DNA of 64,000 bases, taken from contig NZ_RFLX01000008.1 of NCBI RefSeq assembly GCF_003696345.1, positions 62,001 through 126,000 on the forward strand, given 5' to 3'. Below the pieces are notes generated by a model that had not been told where the DNA came from, ran no database searches, and was given only the letters and a program-made list of their open reading frames with translations. Of the stretch, positions 1-8,483 are shown piece after piece. This stretch comes from Teichococcus wenyumeiae. Lineage in GTDB: Bacteria > Pseudomonadota > Alphaproteobacteria > Acetobacterales > Acetobacteraceae. The position numbers and the translations under genes were made by a program. Position 1 is the stretch's first letter. The number at the start of each line of letters is the position of its first letter.

Positions 1-1
1 C

Positions 2-766
2 GCGGAAATCCTGCCGCATGACCAGTTGCCGGAGCTGGAGCGCTGGGTGCTGCACCGCCTGTCGGAGCTGGATGCGCGCATCCGCAAGGCGGCCAAGGAC
101 TACGACTGGAACGGCGTCTATCCCGAGATCCACGCCTTCTGCGCCACGGATCTTTCCGCCTTCTACTTCGATGTCCGCAAGGACAGCCTCTACTGCGATG
201 CCCTGGACAGCCAGCGCCGCCGCGCCGCCCGCACCGTGCTGGCCGCCCTGCACCGCTGCCTGACCGCCTGGCTGGCGCCCGTGATGCCCTTCACGGCCGA
301 GGAAGCCTGGCTGGCCCGCTTCCCCGGCGAGGGCGAGAGCGTGCACCTGCAGCTCTTCCCCGAGATTCCGGCGGAATGGCGGGATGAGGCACTGGCGGCC
401 AAGTGGGCGCGGGTGCGCGACATCCGCCGCGTGGTCACCGGCGCGCTGGAGAAGGCGCGCGGCGCCGGCACCATCGGCTCCTCCCTCCAGGCGGCGCCCA
501 GCCTGCACCTGCCCGAGGCCGATCTGCCCCTGCTGCCGGCCGGGACCTGGGCCGAGCTGTGCATCACCTCCGGCCTGGAACTGACGGCCGGGGCGGCGCC
601 CGAGGATGCCTTCACGGTGGAAGGCGTGCCCGGCGTCGCCGTGGCCTTCGCCCCCGCCGCCGGCGAGAAGTGCGAGCGCTGCTGGCGCGTGCTGCCCGAA
701 GTCGGCCGCTCCGCCGCCCATCCCGGTCTGTGCCTCCGCTGCGAAGCGGTGGTGGAGCCGGCATGA
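2..766 (+). CDS. ileS: Isoleucyl-tRNA synthetase, C-terminal part (cut by window edge)
   Basis: This is the 3' end of the class I aminoacyl-tRNA synthetase that charges tRNA-Ile in the cytoplasm. The frame is open from base 2, so the catalytic domain lies outside the window. What remains is the helical anticodon-binding domain, including the stretch WNGVYPEIHAFCATDLSAFY, and a C-terminal zinc ribbon. The ribbon has its two cysteine pairs in CERCW and CLRC, typical of bacterial IleS. The stop codon overlaps the lspA start (ATGA), so the two are translationally coupled, a common bacterial arrangement. Confidence 0.96.
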   Translation, partial: AEILPHDQLPELERWVLHRLSELDARIRKAAKDYDWNGVYPEIHAFCATDLSAFYFDVRKDSLYCDALDSQRRRAARTVLAALHRCLTAWLAPVMPFTAEEAWLARFPGEGESVHLQLFPEIPAEWRDEALAAKWARVRDIRRVVTGALEKARGAGTIGSSLQAAPSLHLPEADLPLLPAGTWAELCITSGLELTAGAAPEDAFTVEGVPGVAVAFAPAAGEKCERCWRVLPEVGRSAAHPGLCLRCEAVVEPA

Positions 767-1260
767 GCCTGAAGTTCGGCCTGGGCATCGCCGCCGCCAC
801 CCTGGTGGTGGACCAACTCTCCAAGTGGTGGATCCTGGAAGGGCTGCGCCTGCCGGAGATCGGCCGGCTGCCGCTGCTCGATTTCGGCAGCTTCGGCCTG
901 CAATTCGCCATGGTCTGGAACCGTGGCGTCACCTTCGGGCTGCTGGCGGGCGATGCCCCCTGGCATCGGCTGCTGCTGGCCCTGCTGGCCCTGGCCGTGG
1001 TGGGCTTTCTCGTCCACTGGCTGCGGCGTGCCGACAACCGCCTGACGGTGGTGGCGCTGGGCGCCGTCATCGGCGGCGCGGTCGGCAATGTGATCGACCG
1101 GCTGCGCTTCGGCGCGGTGGTGGACTTCATCGATACCTGGGCCTTCGACTGGCACTGGTATGTCTTCAACATCGCCGATGCCGGCATCGTGCTGGGCGTG
1201 ATCGCGCTGATGGCCGATGCCTTGTTCCGGCCAAAACAGACAGGTAAGGAAGCGGCATGA
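763..1260 (+). CDS. lspA: Lipoprotein signal peptidase II
   Basis: Inner-membrane aspartyl peptidase that removes the signal peptide from diacylglyceryl-modified prolipoproteins. It is 165 residues long, normal for the family, with four hydrophobic segments. Family motifs are visible: VVDQLSK near the N-terminus, NRGVTFG, then GNVIDR leading to VVDFID (catalytic Asp about residue 121), and FNIADAG (catalytic Asp about residue 139). The ATG overlaps the ileS stop. The reading frame is open further upstream, but that part is antisense-free ileS sequence in another frame. Its own stop overlaps the next gene, a lipoprotein that would be an LspA substrate. Confidence 0.97.
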   Translation: MSLKFGLGIAAATLVVDQLSKWWILEGLRLPEIGRLPLLDFGSFGLQFAMVWNRGVTFGLLAGDAPWHRLLLALLALAVVGFLVHWLRRADNRLTVVALGAVIGGAVGNVIDRLRFGAVVDFIDTWAFDWHWYVFNIADAGIVLGVIALMADALFRPKQTGKEAA

Positions 1261-1826
1261 CGCAGTCCTCCCGCCTCGCGGTTCCCGCCGCCGCCGCCCT
1301 GCTTCTGCTGCCACTTCTGGCCGGATGCGGTCAGGACACGGCGCGGACCTTAGGCTTCACGCGCGATGCGCCGGATGAATTCTCCGTCGTCACCCGCGCG
1401 CCGCTGTCGCTGCCGCCCTCGCTGGGCAACCTGCCGGTGCCCCGCCCCGGCAGCACCCGGCCGCAGGAACTGACCGGCGCCGCCGCCGGCGAGGCCATCC
1501 TGGCCCCCGGCGCGGCGCATGGCGCCGGCGCCGCCACCGCCCCTTCCGCCGGCGAGAGCGCCCTGCTGGCCCAGGCCGGCGGTGCGGTGCCGGGCGGCAT
1601 CCGCCGCCAGGTGGACGAGGAAAGCCTGCGGCTGGAGCAGCCGGACCGCGGCCTGGTGGACCGCCTGATGTTCTGGCGCGACGCGCCGCAGCCCGGCACC
1701 GTGGTGGACCCGCAGCGGGAAGCGCAGCGCCTGCGCGAGAACGCGGCCCTGGGCCGTGACCTGGACCAGGGCGAGACCGCCATCATCCAGCGGCGCCGCC
1801 AGGGCCTGTTCCAGGGCATCTTCTGA
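1257..1826 (+). CDS. DUF3035 / BamF-like outer-membrane lipoprotein
   Basis: A 189-residue predicted lipoprotein. Residues 1-24 form a signal peptide ending in the lipobox LLAGC, with Cys24 as the lipidation site. The mature start carries the DUF3035 hallmark DEFSVVTRAPLSLPPS, followed by a low-complexity Ala/Gly/Pro middle and a charged C-terminal part. In alphaproteobacteria this family is annotated as BamF, an accessory lipoprotein of the outer-membrane beta-barrel assembly machine. Assignment to the Bam complex is family knowledge, not shown here. Its ATG overlaps the lspA stop, so it is made directly after its own processing enzyme. Confidence 0.85.
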   Translation: MTQSSRLAVPAAAALLLLPLLAGCGQDTARTLGFTRDAPDEFSVVTRAPLSLPPSLGNLPVPRPGSTRPQELTGAAAGEAILAPGAAHGAGAATAPSAGESALLAQAGGAVPGGIRRQVDEESLRLEQPDRGLVDRLMFWRDAPQPGTVVDPQREAQRLRENAALGRDLDQGETAIIQRRRQGLFQGIF

Positions 1827-1951
1827 TCGCCGCGCCGGAACACAGCGCGGCGCCCATGGAACCCGGACCCGCGCCCGGCGATCCCGCGCGGGAGGAAGAC
1901 GCCCCGCCCGGGCTTGAGTTCGGCGCGGAAAGCGCAACATGGGAGGACGAC

Positions 1952-3367
1952 ATGGCCCCCATAACCCGCCGCGCGGCTCTGGCCGCCGCAGCCGTCCTTC
2001 CCGCGCTTGGCCACCTGCCGCCAGCGGAAGCCCAGCCCGCCCCCTTCACGCCGTCAGCCGGCGAGAAGCCGCTCTTTGGCGCCGCCACCTGGCACCTGCC
2101 CAACGGGCTGGCCGTGGTGCATGTGGAAAACCGCCGCGCCCCCGTGGTGGCGCATTACGTCTTCTATGGCATCGGCGGCGGCGACGACCCCGCCGGCAAG
2201 TCCGGGCTGGCGCATTTCCTGGAACACATGATGTTCAAGGGCAGCGCCCATGTGGCCTCCGGCGCCTTTTCCCGCCGTGTGGCGCAGGAAGGCGGCCAGG
2301 ACAATGCCTTCACCAGCCGCGACGTCACCGCCTATCACCAGCATGTCGAGGCCTCCCGCCTGCCGCTGGTCGCCGGCATGGAGGCGGACCGCATGGCCGC
2401 CCCCCTCTTTCCCCAGGCGGAGCTGGAGTCGGAACGGCAGGTGGTGCTGGAGGAACGGCGCCAGCGGGTGGAAAGCACCCCGCGCGGCCGCTTCCGCGAG
2501 GCCTATGACGCCACCTTCTGGGGCCGCCAGCACTGGCGCGGCCGGCCGCTGATCGGCTGGTCGGAGGAAATCGCGGCCCTGACGCGCGACGACCTGACGG
2601 AATTCTTCAGCCGCGGCTACAGCCCGGCCAATGCCACGCTGGTGGTGGCCGGCGCCGTGTCCCGCGACGAGCTGGCGAAGGTGGTGGAGCAGGAATACGG
2701 CGGCGTCGCCAGCCGTGGCGCCGCCTTCGCCCTGCCCTCGCGCGGCCGCGCCCCGGCCCCTTCGGCGCCGCTGGATTCGCGGCTGGTACGGCATGACGCC
2801 CAGGTGCAGGAAGCCGCCTTCCTGCGCGGCTGGGTGGCGCCCAGCCTGCTCTCCGCCGGCCCGGCGCCGCTGGACCAGCGGCATGTCTATCCGCTGGAGG
2901 TGCTGGCGCATCTGCTGGGCGGCGGCCAGGGCTCGCGCCTGCACACGGCGCTGGTGCGCAGCGGCCTCGCCGTCGGCGCCAATGCGGGATACGATGGCGA
3001 CTCGGTCGGCATCGGCGGCTTCGAGATCCAGATCACCCCCGCCCGCACCACCACCCCGCCCCGGCTGGAGGCGGCGCTGGAGGCCGTGCTGTCCTCCCTG
3101 CTCGATGGCGGCGTGACGGAGGAAGAAGTGGCCCGCTCCACGCGCCAGATCACCGCCGGCGCCCTGCTGGCGCTGGATAGCCTGGGCACCGCGCCGCGCA
3201 TCCTGGGCGGCGCCCTGGCCACCGGCCTGCCGCTGGACGTGGTGGAATACTGGCCCGCCCGCATCCGCACCGTGACGCGCGGGCAGGTGGAGGCCGCCGC
3301 CCGCGCCGTGCTGGGCCGCCCGGCCATGACCGGCTGGCTGCTGCCCGAAGGGGTGGGCGGCGCATGA
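1952..3367 (+). CDS. M16 family zinc metallopeptidase, catalytic subunit
   Basis: A pitrilysin/processing-peptidase-like protein of 471 residues. The chosen ATG is preceded by GGGAGGA and begins with an MAPITRR...AEAQ export signal, suggesting a periplasmic enzyme. The inverted zinc motif HxxEH is present as HFLEH at about residues 88-92, with a downstream acidic helix (ESERQVVLEERR) supplying the third ligand. It overlaps the following M16 gene by four bases. Such pairs usually form a heterodimer in which only one partner keeps the active site, and here that is this protein. The natural substrate is unknown. Confidence 0.92.
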   Translation: MAPITRRAALAAAAVLPALGHLPPAEAQPAPFTPSAGEKPLFGAATWHLPNGLAVVHVENRRAPVVAHYVFYGIGGGDDPAGKSGLAHFLEHMMFKGSAHVASGAFSRRVAQEGGQDNAFTSRDVTAYHQHVEASRLPLVAGMEADRMAAPLFPQAELESERQVVLEERRQRVESTPRGRFREAYDATFWGRQHWRGRPLIGWSEEIAALTRDDLTEFFSRGYSPANATLVVAGAVSRDELAKVVEQEYGGVASRGAAFALPSRGRAPAPSAPLDSRLVRHDAQVQEAAFLRGWVAPSLLSAGPAPLDQRHVYPLEVLAHLLGGGQGSRLHTALVRSGLAVGANAGYDGDSVGIGGFEIQITPARTTTPPRLEAALEAVLSSLLDGGVTEEEVARSTRQITAGALLALDSLGTAPRILGGALATGLPLDVVEYWPARIRTVTRGQVEAAARAVLGRPAMTGWLLPEGVGGA

Positions 3368-4629
3368 GCGGCACCGTGCCCCAGGGCTTTTCCCTGCCGA
3401 TCCAGGTGGTCGAGGCCGGCGGCTTCACCGCCTGGCTGGCCGAGGACCATTCCGTGCCCGTCGTGTCCCTCGCCTGGGGCTGGGACGGCGGCGCCGCGCT
3501 GGACCCGGAGGGGCAGGAAGGCGCGGCCTCCCTGCTCTCCTCCCTGCTGACCGAGGGCGCCGGGTCCATGGACGCGCTCGCCTTCGCCGATGCGGCGCGG
3601 GACGAGGCCATCGGCATCGGCTTCGATGCCGACCGCGACGGTTTCGACGGCAGCCTGCGCGCCCTGTTGCCGGCCCTGCCGCGCGCGGTGGAACTGGCCC
3701 GGCTGGCCATGACCGTGCCGCGCTTCGATGACGAGGCCGTGGCCCGCGTGCGCGCCCGCGCCATCGCCGGTGCGCGGCAGGCGCTGGAAGGGCCGCGCGG
3801 CCGCGCTTCCCGCGCCTTCTGGGCGGCGGCCTATCCCGGCCATCCGGCGGGGCGGCCTTCCAGTGGCACCGCTGAAAGCATCGCCGCCATCACCGTCGAT
3901 GGCATGCGCGGGCTGATGGCGCGGCAGATCCATCGCGGCGGGCTGCTGGTGGCCGCCAGCGGCGCCATCACCGCCGCGCAGCTGGCCGACCTGCTGCCCA
4001 CGCTCTTCGGCAGCCTGCCGGAAGGCACGCCGCCCACCCTGCCACCGCTGCCCGCCTTCACCGCCTTCGGCACCCAGGTGGTGCCGGTCACGGCCTCGCA
4101 ATCCACGCTGATCTTCGGCCAGCAGGGCATTCCGGTGCAGGACCCGGACTGGGAAGCGGCGCAGGTGCTGCTGCGGGTCTTTTCCGGCGGCGGCTTCTCC
4201 TCCCGCCTGATGCATGCGCTGCGCGAGGAGCGCGGGCTGACCTATGGCATCTATGCCGGGCTCGATTCGCTCTTCGAGGGCAGCGTGCTGGTGGGTTCCG
4301 CCGCCACCGCCAATGCCCGGGTGGGCGAGGCCCTGGGCGTGCTGCGCGCCGAATGGGCCCGCATGGCCGAAAGCGGTCCGACCCAGACGGAAATGGATGA
4401 TGCCGTGTCCTTCCTGACCGGCAGCCAGCCGCTGCAATTCACCGACAGCCGCCGCATCGCCGGCACGCTGCTGGCCATGCGCCGCAACGGCCGGCCGCTG
4501 GACTGGCTGGAAAAGCGGCCCGAGCGCCTGCGCGCCGTGACGCGGGACCATGCGGCGCGGGTGGCGGAGCGGCTGCTGGTGCCGGAGGCGCTCTCCATGA
4601 CCATCGCGGGGCAGCCCGAGGGTTTGTAG
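3364..4629 (+). CDS. M16 family peptidase, non-catalytic partner
   Basis: A 421-residue M16 homologue without the HxxEH zinc motif. The equivalent region reads GQEGAASLLSSLLTEG. It keeps the C-terminal substrate-clamp segment with the Arg/Tyr motif (REERGLTYGIYAGLDS). This pattern matches the inactive subunit of heterodimeric M16 peptidases. It also has an N-terminal VPVVSLAW strand like that of active members. Translation is coupled to the catalytic subunit through a four-base overlap (ATGA). No signal peptide is obvious, which is odd beside an exported partner; the true start could lie further upstream or export could be by association. Confidence 0.88.
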   Translation: MSGTVPQGFSLPIQVVEAGGFTAWLAEDHSVPVVSLAWGWDGGAALDPEGQEGAASLLSSLLTEGAGSMDALAFADAARDEAIGIGFDADRDGFDGSLRALLPALPRAVELARLAMTVPRFDDEAVARVRARAIAGARQALEGPRGRASRAFWAAAYPGHPAGRPSSGTAESIAAITVDGMRGLMARQIHRGGLLVAASGAITAAQLADLLPTLFGSLPEGTPPTLPPLPAFTAFGTQVVPVTASQSTLIFGQQGIPVQDPDWEAAQVLLRVFSGGGFSSRLMHALREERGLTYGIYAGLDSLFEGSVLVGSAATANARVGEALGVLRAEWARMAESGPTQTEMDDAVSFLTGSQPLQFTDSRRIAGTLLAMRRNGRPLDWLEKRPERLRAVTRDHAARVAERLLVPEALSMTIAGQPEGL

Positions 4630-4751
4630 CGCCAGCGGGGCTTTACGGTGGTGGCAGATTCGCTACAGGAAGTAGAAACTGGCCGGCTCTTCCGGCGCTT
4701 TCACAGCCTTCGCCACCGATTCCCGCGTGGTGAGACAATCAGGACACTTGG

Positions 4752-6413
4752 ATGACGCCCACCGCGCGAGAAGCCGCCTGGACCCGGCTGATGTCCCTGG
4801 CCCGACGCCCCGGCGCCGCGGCCATCCGCTCATTGTTCTCGCGCCAGCCGGACCGTTTCGAGAAGTTCCACTGGCAGGGCGGCGACATCCTGCTGGACCT
4901 GTCCAAGACCTCCATCGACGATGACGCGATGCGCGCGCTGCTGGGCCTGGCGGAGGCGATGCAGGTGATGCCGGCGCGCGATGCCATGGCGGCGGGTGAG
5001 CTGGTGAACAACACCGAGAACCGCGCCGTGCTGCACATGGCGCTGCGCGCGCCGCGCTCCGCCGGCTTCCATGCCCGCACCCCGGATGGCGGCTGCGAGG
5101 ACGCCAGCGACGAGGTGGCAGACACCCTGGCCGCGATGGAGCGCTTCACCCGCGCCGTCCATGCCGGCGAGATCCGCAGTGCCACGGGCGAGCCCTTCAC
5201 CGATGTCATCAACATCGGCATCGGCGGCTCCGACCTCGGGCCCTTCATGGCCTCGCGCGCGCTGTGGCACGAGGCCTCGCCGATGCGGCCGCTGTATCTC
5301 GCCAATGCGGATGCGCATAACTGGGAGCTGATCCGCCCCCGGCTGGACCCGGCGCGTACGCTGGTGCTGATCGCCTCCAAGACCTTCACCACGGCCGAGA
5401 CCATGGCCAATGCCCGGCTGGTGCGCGGCTGGCTGGAACAGACCCTGGGCACCGAGGGGATGCGCCAGCACCTCGTGGCGCTGTCCACCAACCACAAGGC
5501 CACCGCCGAATTCGGCGTGCCGGCGGACCGCGTCTTCGGCTTCCGGGACTGGGTGGGCGGGCGCTTCTCGCTCTGGTCGGCCATCGGGCTTTCCATTGCG
5601 CTGGGCTGCGGCTGGGACGACTTCATGCGCCTGCTGGAAGGCGCGCGGGCGATGGACGAGCATTTCCTGTCCGCCCCCGCCGAGCGCAACCTGCCGCTGC
5701 TGCTGGCCCTGACCACGGTCTGGCACGTCAATGGCCTGGGCCTCGATAACCACGCCATCCTGCCCTACGACCACCGCCTCTCCCGCTTCCCGGCGCATCT
5801 GCAGCAGCTGGAGATGGAAAGCCTGGGCAAGCGCACCACGCGCGGCGGCGCGCCGGTGCAGCACCTGACCGGCCCTGTGCTCTTCGGCGAGCCCGGCACC
5901 AATGCGCAGCATTCCTTCATGCAGCTGCTGCACCAGGGCACCACGCCGGTGCCGGCGGATTTCGTGCTGATCGCCAACCCGAGCCACCCCTATGCCGCCA
6001 ACCACCGGCTGCTGCTGGCCAATGGCCTGGCGCAGGCCGAGGCGCTGCTGCGTGGCCGGGGCGAGGAGGACGTGCGGGCCGAGATGCTGGCCGCCGGCAA
6101 GACGCCGGAAGAGATCGAGCGCCTGCTGCCGCACCGCGTCTTCCCCGGCGACCGCCCCAGCACCACGCTGGTGCTGCCGCGGCTGGATGCGCATACACTG
6201 GGCCAGCTCGTGGCGCTCTATGAGCACAAGGTCTTCTGCCTCGGCGCCCTCTGGGACATCGATGCCTTCGACCAATGGGGCGTGGAGCTGGGCAAGCAGC
6301 TCTCCACCTCCATCCTGCCGGAGCTGCTGCCGGAAGGCCGGGTGGGGCCGCACGACCCCTCCACCACCGGGCTGATCCAGCAGCTGCGCGCGTGGCAGGG
6401 GCTGGACCTCTAA
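4752..6413 (+). CDS. pgi: Glucose-6-phosphate isomerase
   Basis: Cytoplasmic enzyme interconverting glucose-6-phosphate and fructose-6-phosphate. The 553 residues are the full family length. Signature stretches are present: the phosphate-binding NIGIGGSDLGP, SKTFTTAETMAN, and GGRFSLWSAIGLSIALG. The C-terminal block LPYDHRLSRFPAHLQQLEME and the late EHKVFCLGALWDIDAFDQWG carry catalytic residues. It begins at ATG 4752, about 120 bases after the M16 pair, in a gap with no strong terminator. A hairpin follows the gene before mutL, so it is probably a single-gene unit. Confidence 0.97.
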   Translation: MTPTAREAAWTRLMSLARRPGAAAIRSLFSRQPDRFEKFHWQGGDILLDLSKTSIDDDAMRALLGLAEAMQVMPARDAMAAGELVNNTENRAVLHMALRAPRSAGFHARTPDGGCEDASDEVADTLAAMERFTRAVHAGEIRSATGEPFTDVINIGIGGSDLGPFMASRALWHEASPMRPLYLANADAHNWELIRPRLDPARTLVLIASKTFTTAETMANARLVRGWLEQTLGTEGMRQHLVALSTNHKATAEFGVPADRVFGFRDWVGGRFSLWSAIGLSIALGCGWDDFMRLLEGARAMDEHFLSAPAERNLPLLLALTTVWHVNGLGLDNHAILPYDHRLSRFPAHLQQLEMESLGKRTTRGGAPVQHLTGPVLFGEPGTNAQHSFMQLLHQGTTPVPADFVLIANPSHPYAANHRLLLANGLAQAEALLRGRGEEDVRAEMLAAGKTPEEIERLLPHRVFPGDRPSTTLVLPRLDAHTLGQLVALYEHKVFCLGALWDIDAFDQWGVELGKQLSTSILPELLPEGRVGPHDPSTTGLIQQLRAWQGLDL

Positions 6414-6421
6414 GCCCATGC

Positions 6422-6443
6422 GGCCGGGCATTGCCGCCCGGCC
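6422..6443 (+). terminator. Hairpin between pgi and mutL
   Basis: Perfect 8-bp inverted repeat (GGCCGGGC / GCCCGGCC) with a six-base loop, starting 9 bases after the pgi stop. No clear U-tract follows, so Rho-independent termination is only a possibility. Confidence 0.4.
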
Positions 6444-6467
6444 CCCATCTGCTCTAGCGGTTGCGCC

Positions 6468-8312
6468 ATGAACGTGATCCGCCTGCTGCCCCCTGGCACC
6501 GCCGACCGCATCGCCGCCGGCGAGGTGGTGGAGCGCCCGGCGGCGGCGGTGAAGGAACTGGTGGAGAATGCGCTGGATGCCGGCGCCCGCCATGTCTCCG
6601 TGGTGCTGGAAGGCGGCGGCCTGACGCGCATCCTGGTGGAGGATGACGGCATCGGCATGGGCCCGGCCGACCTGGAACTGGCCGTGGAGCGCCACGCCAC
6701 CTCCAAGCTGCCGGACGAGGCCACCCTTTTCGCCATTCAGACCCTGGGCTTCCGGGGGGAGGCGCTGCCCTCCATCGCCGCCGTGGCGCGCCTGACCATC
6801 ACCAGCCGCGCCGCGGGCGGCGATGCGCATCGCCTCAGCGTCGAGGCCGGGCGCAAGGGCGAGGTGACGCCTGCTTCCGGCGCCCCGGGCACGCGCATCG
6901 AGGTGCGGGACCTGTTCTTCGCCACCCCCGCCCGCCGCAAGTTCATGAAGACCCCGCCCACCGAGGCCGCCCATGCGGTGGAGGCGGTGCGGCGCCTGGC
7001 CCTGGCCTGGCCCGAGACCGCCTTCCGTGTCGAGGTCGAGGGGCGGGAGGTGCTGAACCTCGCCGCCAGCGACCGCCCCGGCCGGGTGGCGGCGCTGCTG
7101 GGGCCGGAATTCGCCCGCGCCGCCGTGCCGGTGTCCGGGCTGTGGAACGACCTGGCGCTGGATGGCGTGGCGGCGCTGCCGACCCATACCCGCGCCACGG
7201 GAGCGGAGCAGCATCTGGTGGTCAACCGCCGCCCGGTGCGGGACCCGCTGCTGCGGGCAGCGCTGCGGGTGGCTTACCGGGACCTGATCGCCAGCGGTCG
7301 GCACCCGGTGGCCGCGCTCTTCCTGGACCTGCCGCCCGAGGCGGTGGATGTGAACGTCCATCCCATGAAGACCGAGCTGCGCTTCCGCGACGGCGGCAAT
7401 GTGCGCGGCGCGCTGATCTCGGCCCTGCGGCGTGCCCTGGCGGTGGGCGCCGGCACCGCGCCCGCCGCCACCGCCGCCCCTGTTTCCGCCGAGTTGCCTG
7501 AGGCCCCAGCCCCCTCCGCCTCCGGCTTCGCCGAGGCACCGCAGGGCGAAGGCTTCACCCCCGCGCCGCCGCGCCCGGCCGGCGGGCTGCTGGAGGAATG
7601 GGCGGTGGGCGGCTGGCGCCCCGGCGCATCCCGCGCCGGCGGCTGGCAACCCGGGCTGCGGCTGCCGGCGCCGCTGCCGGCCCAGGCACCGACCGAAGCC
7701 GCGCCGCCCCCGTCCGTGCCGCCGGAGGACCAGCCGCTGGGCCGCCCGCTGGCGCAGTTGCTGGAGACCTACATCCTGGCCGAAAGCCCGGATGGCGCCC
7801 TGGTGCTGGTGGACCAGCACGCGGCGCATGAGCGGCTGATGCATGAGCAGCTGCGCGCGCAGTTCCTGGAAGGCGAGGTGCGCAGCCAGCCGCTGCTGCT
7901 GCCCGCCGTGGTGGAAATGCCGGCGCTGGATGCCGCGCGCCTAGCCGAGGCCGCCCCCGCCCTGGCCCGGCTGGGGCTGGAGATCGAGGGTTTTGGCACG
8001 GGCGCGCTGTTGGTGCGGGCCATGCCGGCGCTGCTGGGCAACCCGGACCCGGCGCCGCTGCTGCGCGACCTCGCCGCCGAACTGGCGGAATGGGAGGAAG
8101 CCACCGCGCTCGACCGCCGGCTGGATGCCGCCATCGCCCGCATGGCCTGCCATGGCTCCATCCGCGCCGGCCGCCGCCTCAAGACCGAGGAAATGAGCGC
8201 GCTGCTGCGGCAGATGGAGGCGACGCCGCGCGCCGCCACCTGCTCCCACGGCCGCCCCACCTTCCTGCGCTTCGGCAAGGCGGAATTCGAGAAGCTCTTC
8301 GGCCGCCGCTAG
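6468..8312 (+). CDS. mutL: DNA mismatch repair protein MutL
   Basis: GHKL-type ATPase that couples MutS mismatch recognition to strand incision. The 614 residues include the N-terminal ATPase with KELVENALDAG (catalytic Glu, Mg-binding Asn), DDGIGM and TLGFRGEAL. A Pro/Ala-rich linker lies at roughly residues 325-420. The C-terminal domain contains DQHAAHERLMHE, which fits the metal-binding endonuclease motif DQHAx2Ex4E, plus ACHGSIRAG and CSHGRP. This is therefore a nuclease-active MutL of the non-methyl-directed type, unlike that of E. coli. The start is ATG 6468. Confidence 0.96.
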   Translation: MNVIRLLPPGTADRIAAGEVVERPAAAVKELVENALDAGARHVSVVLEGGGLTRILVEDDGIGMGPADLELAVERHATSKLPDEATLFAIQTLGFRGEALPSIAAVARLTITSRAAGGDAHRLSVEAGRKGEVTPASGAPGTRIEVRDLFFATPARRKFMKTPPTEAAHAVEAVRRLALAWPETAFRVEVEGREVLNLAASDRPGRVAALLGPEFARAAVPVSGLWNDLALDGVAALPTHTRATGAEQHLVVNRRPVRDPLLRAALRVAYRDLIASGRHPVAALFLDLPPEAVDVNVHPMKTELRFRDGGNVRGALISALRRALAVGAGTAPAATAAPVSAELPEAPAPSASGFAEAPQGEGFTPAPPRPAGGLLEEWAVGGWRPGASRAGGWQPGLRLPAPLPAQAPTEAAPPPSVPPEDQPLGRPLAQLLETYILAESPDGALVLVDQHAAHERLMHEQLRAQFLEGEVRSQPLLLPAVVEMPALDAARLAEAAPALARLGLEIEGFGTGALLVRAMPALLGNPDPAPLLRDLAAELAEWEEATALDRRLDAAIARMACHGSIRAGRRLKTEEMSALLRQMEATPRAATCSHGRPTFLRFGKAEFEKLFGRR

Positions 8313-8317
8313 GCCTG

Positions 8318-8341
8318 CCCGCCGGCAGTGCTTGCGGCGGG
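8318..8341 (+). terminator. Hairpin after mutL
   Basis: Inverted repeat CCCGCC / GGCGGG with partly paired interior (GCA / TTGC), beginning five bases after the mutL stop. It is followed by GAAAGACC rather than a U-tract. Weak terminator candidate. Confidence 0.4.
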
Positions 8342-8483
8342 AAAGACCTCTCCGTTTCCAGCGTCGCGCGCCGTGGCGGCGCCGCCTTCCGACCGCCCTG
8401 GATGCATTGCAACATAAGGTTGGTGGTCAAGTGCCGGGTCAGGCGCTACGCCGGAACAGAACCGCTGTGGAGCAAGCCAGGCG

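Noticed and set aside
4830..7844. A 1004-codon open frame on the minus strand across pgi and mutL
   Set aside because: It is antisense to two genes with intact catalytic motifs, and its translation is a Gly/Arg/His/Gln-rich composition typical of antisense frames in GC-rich DNA.
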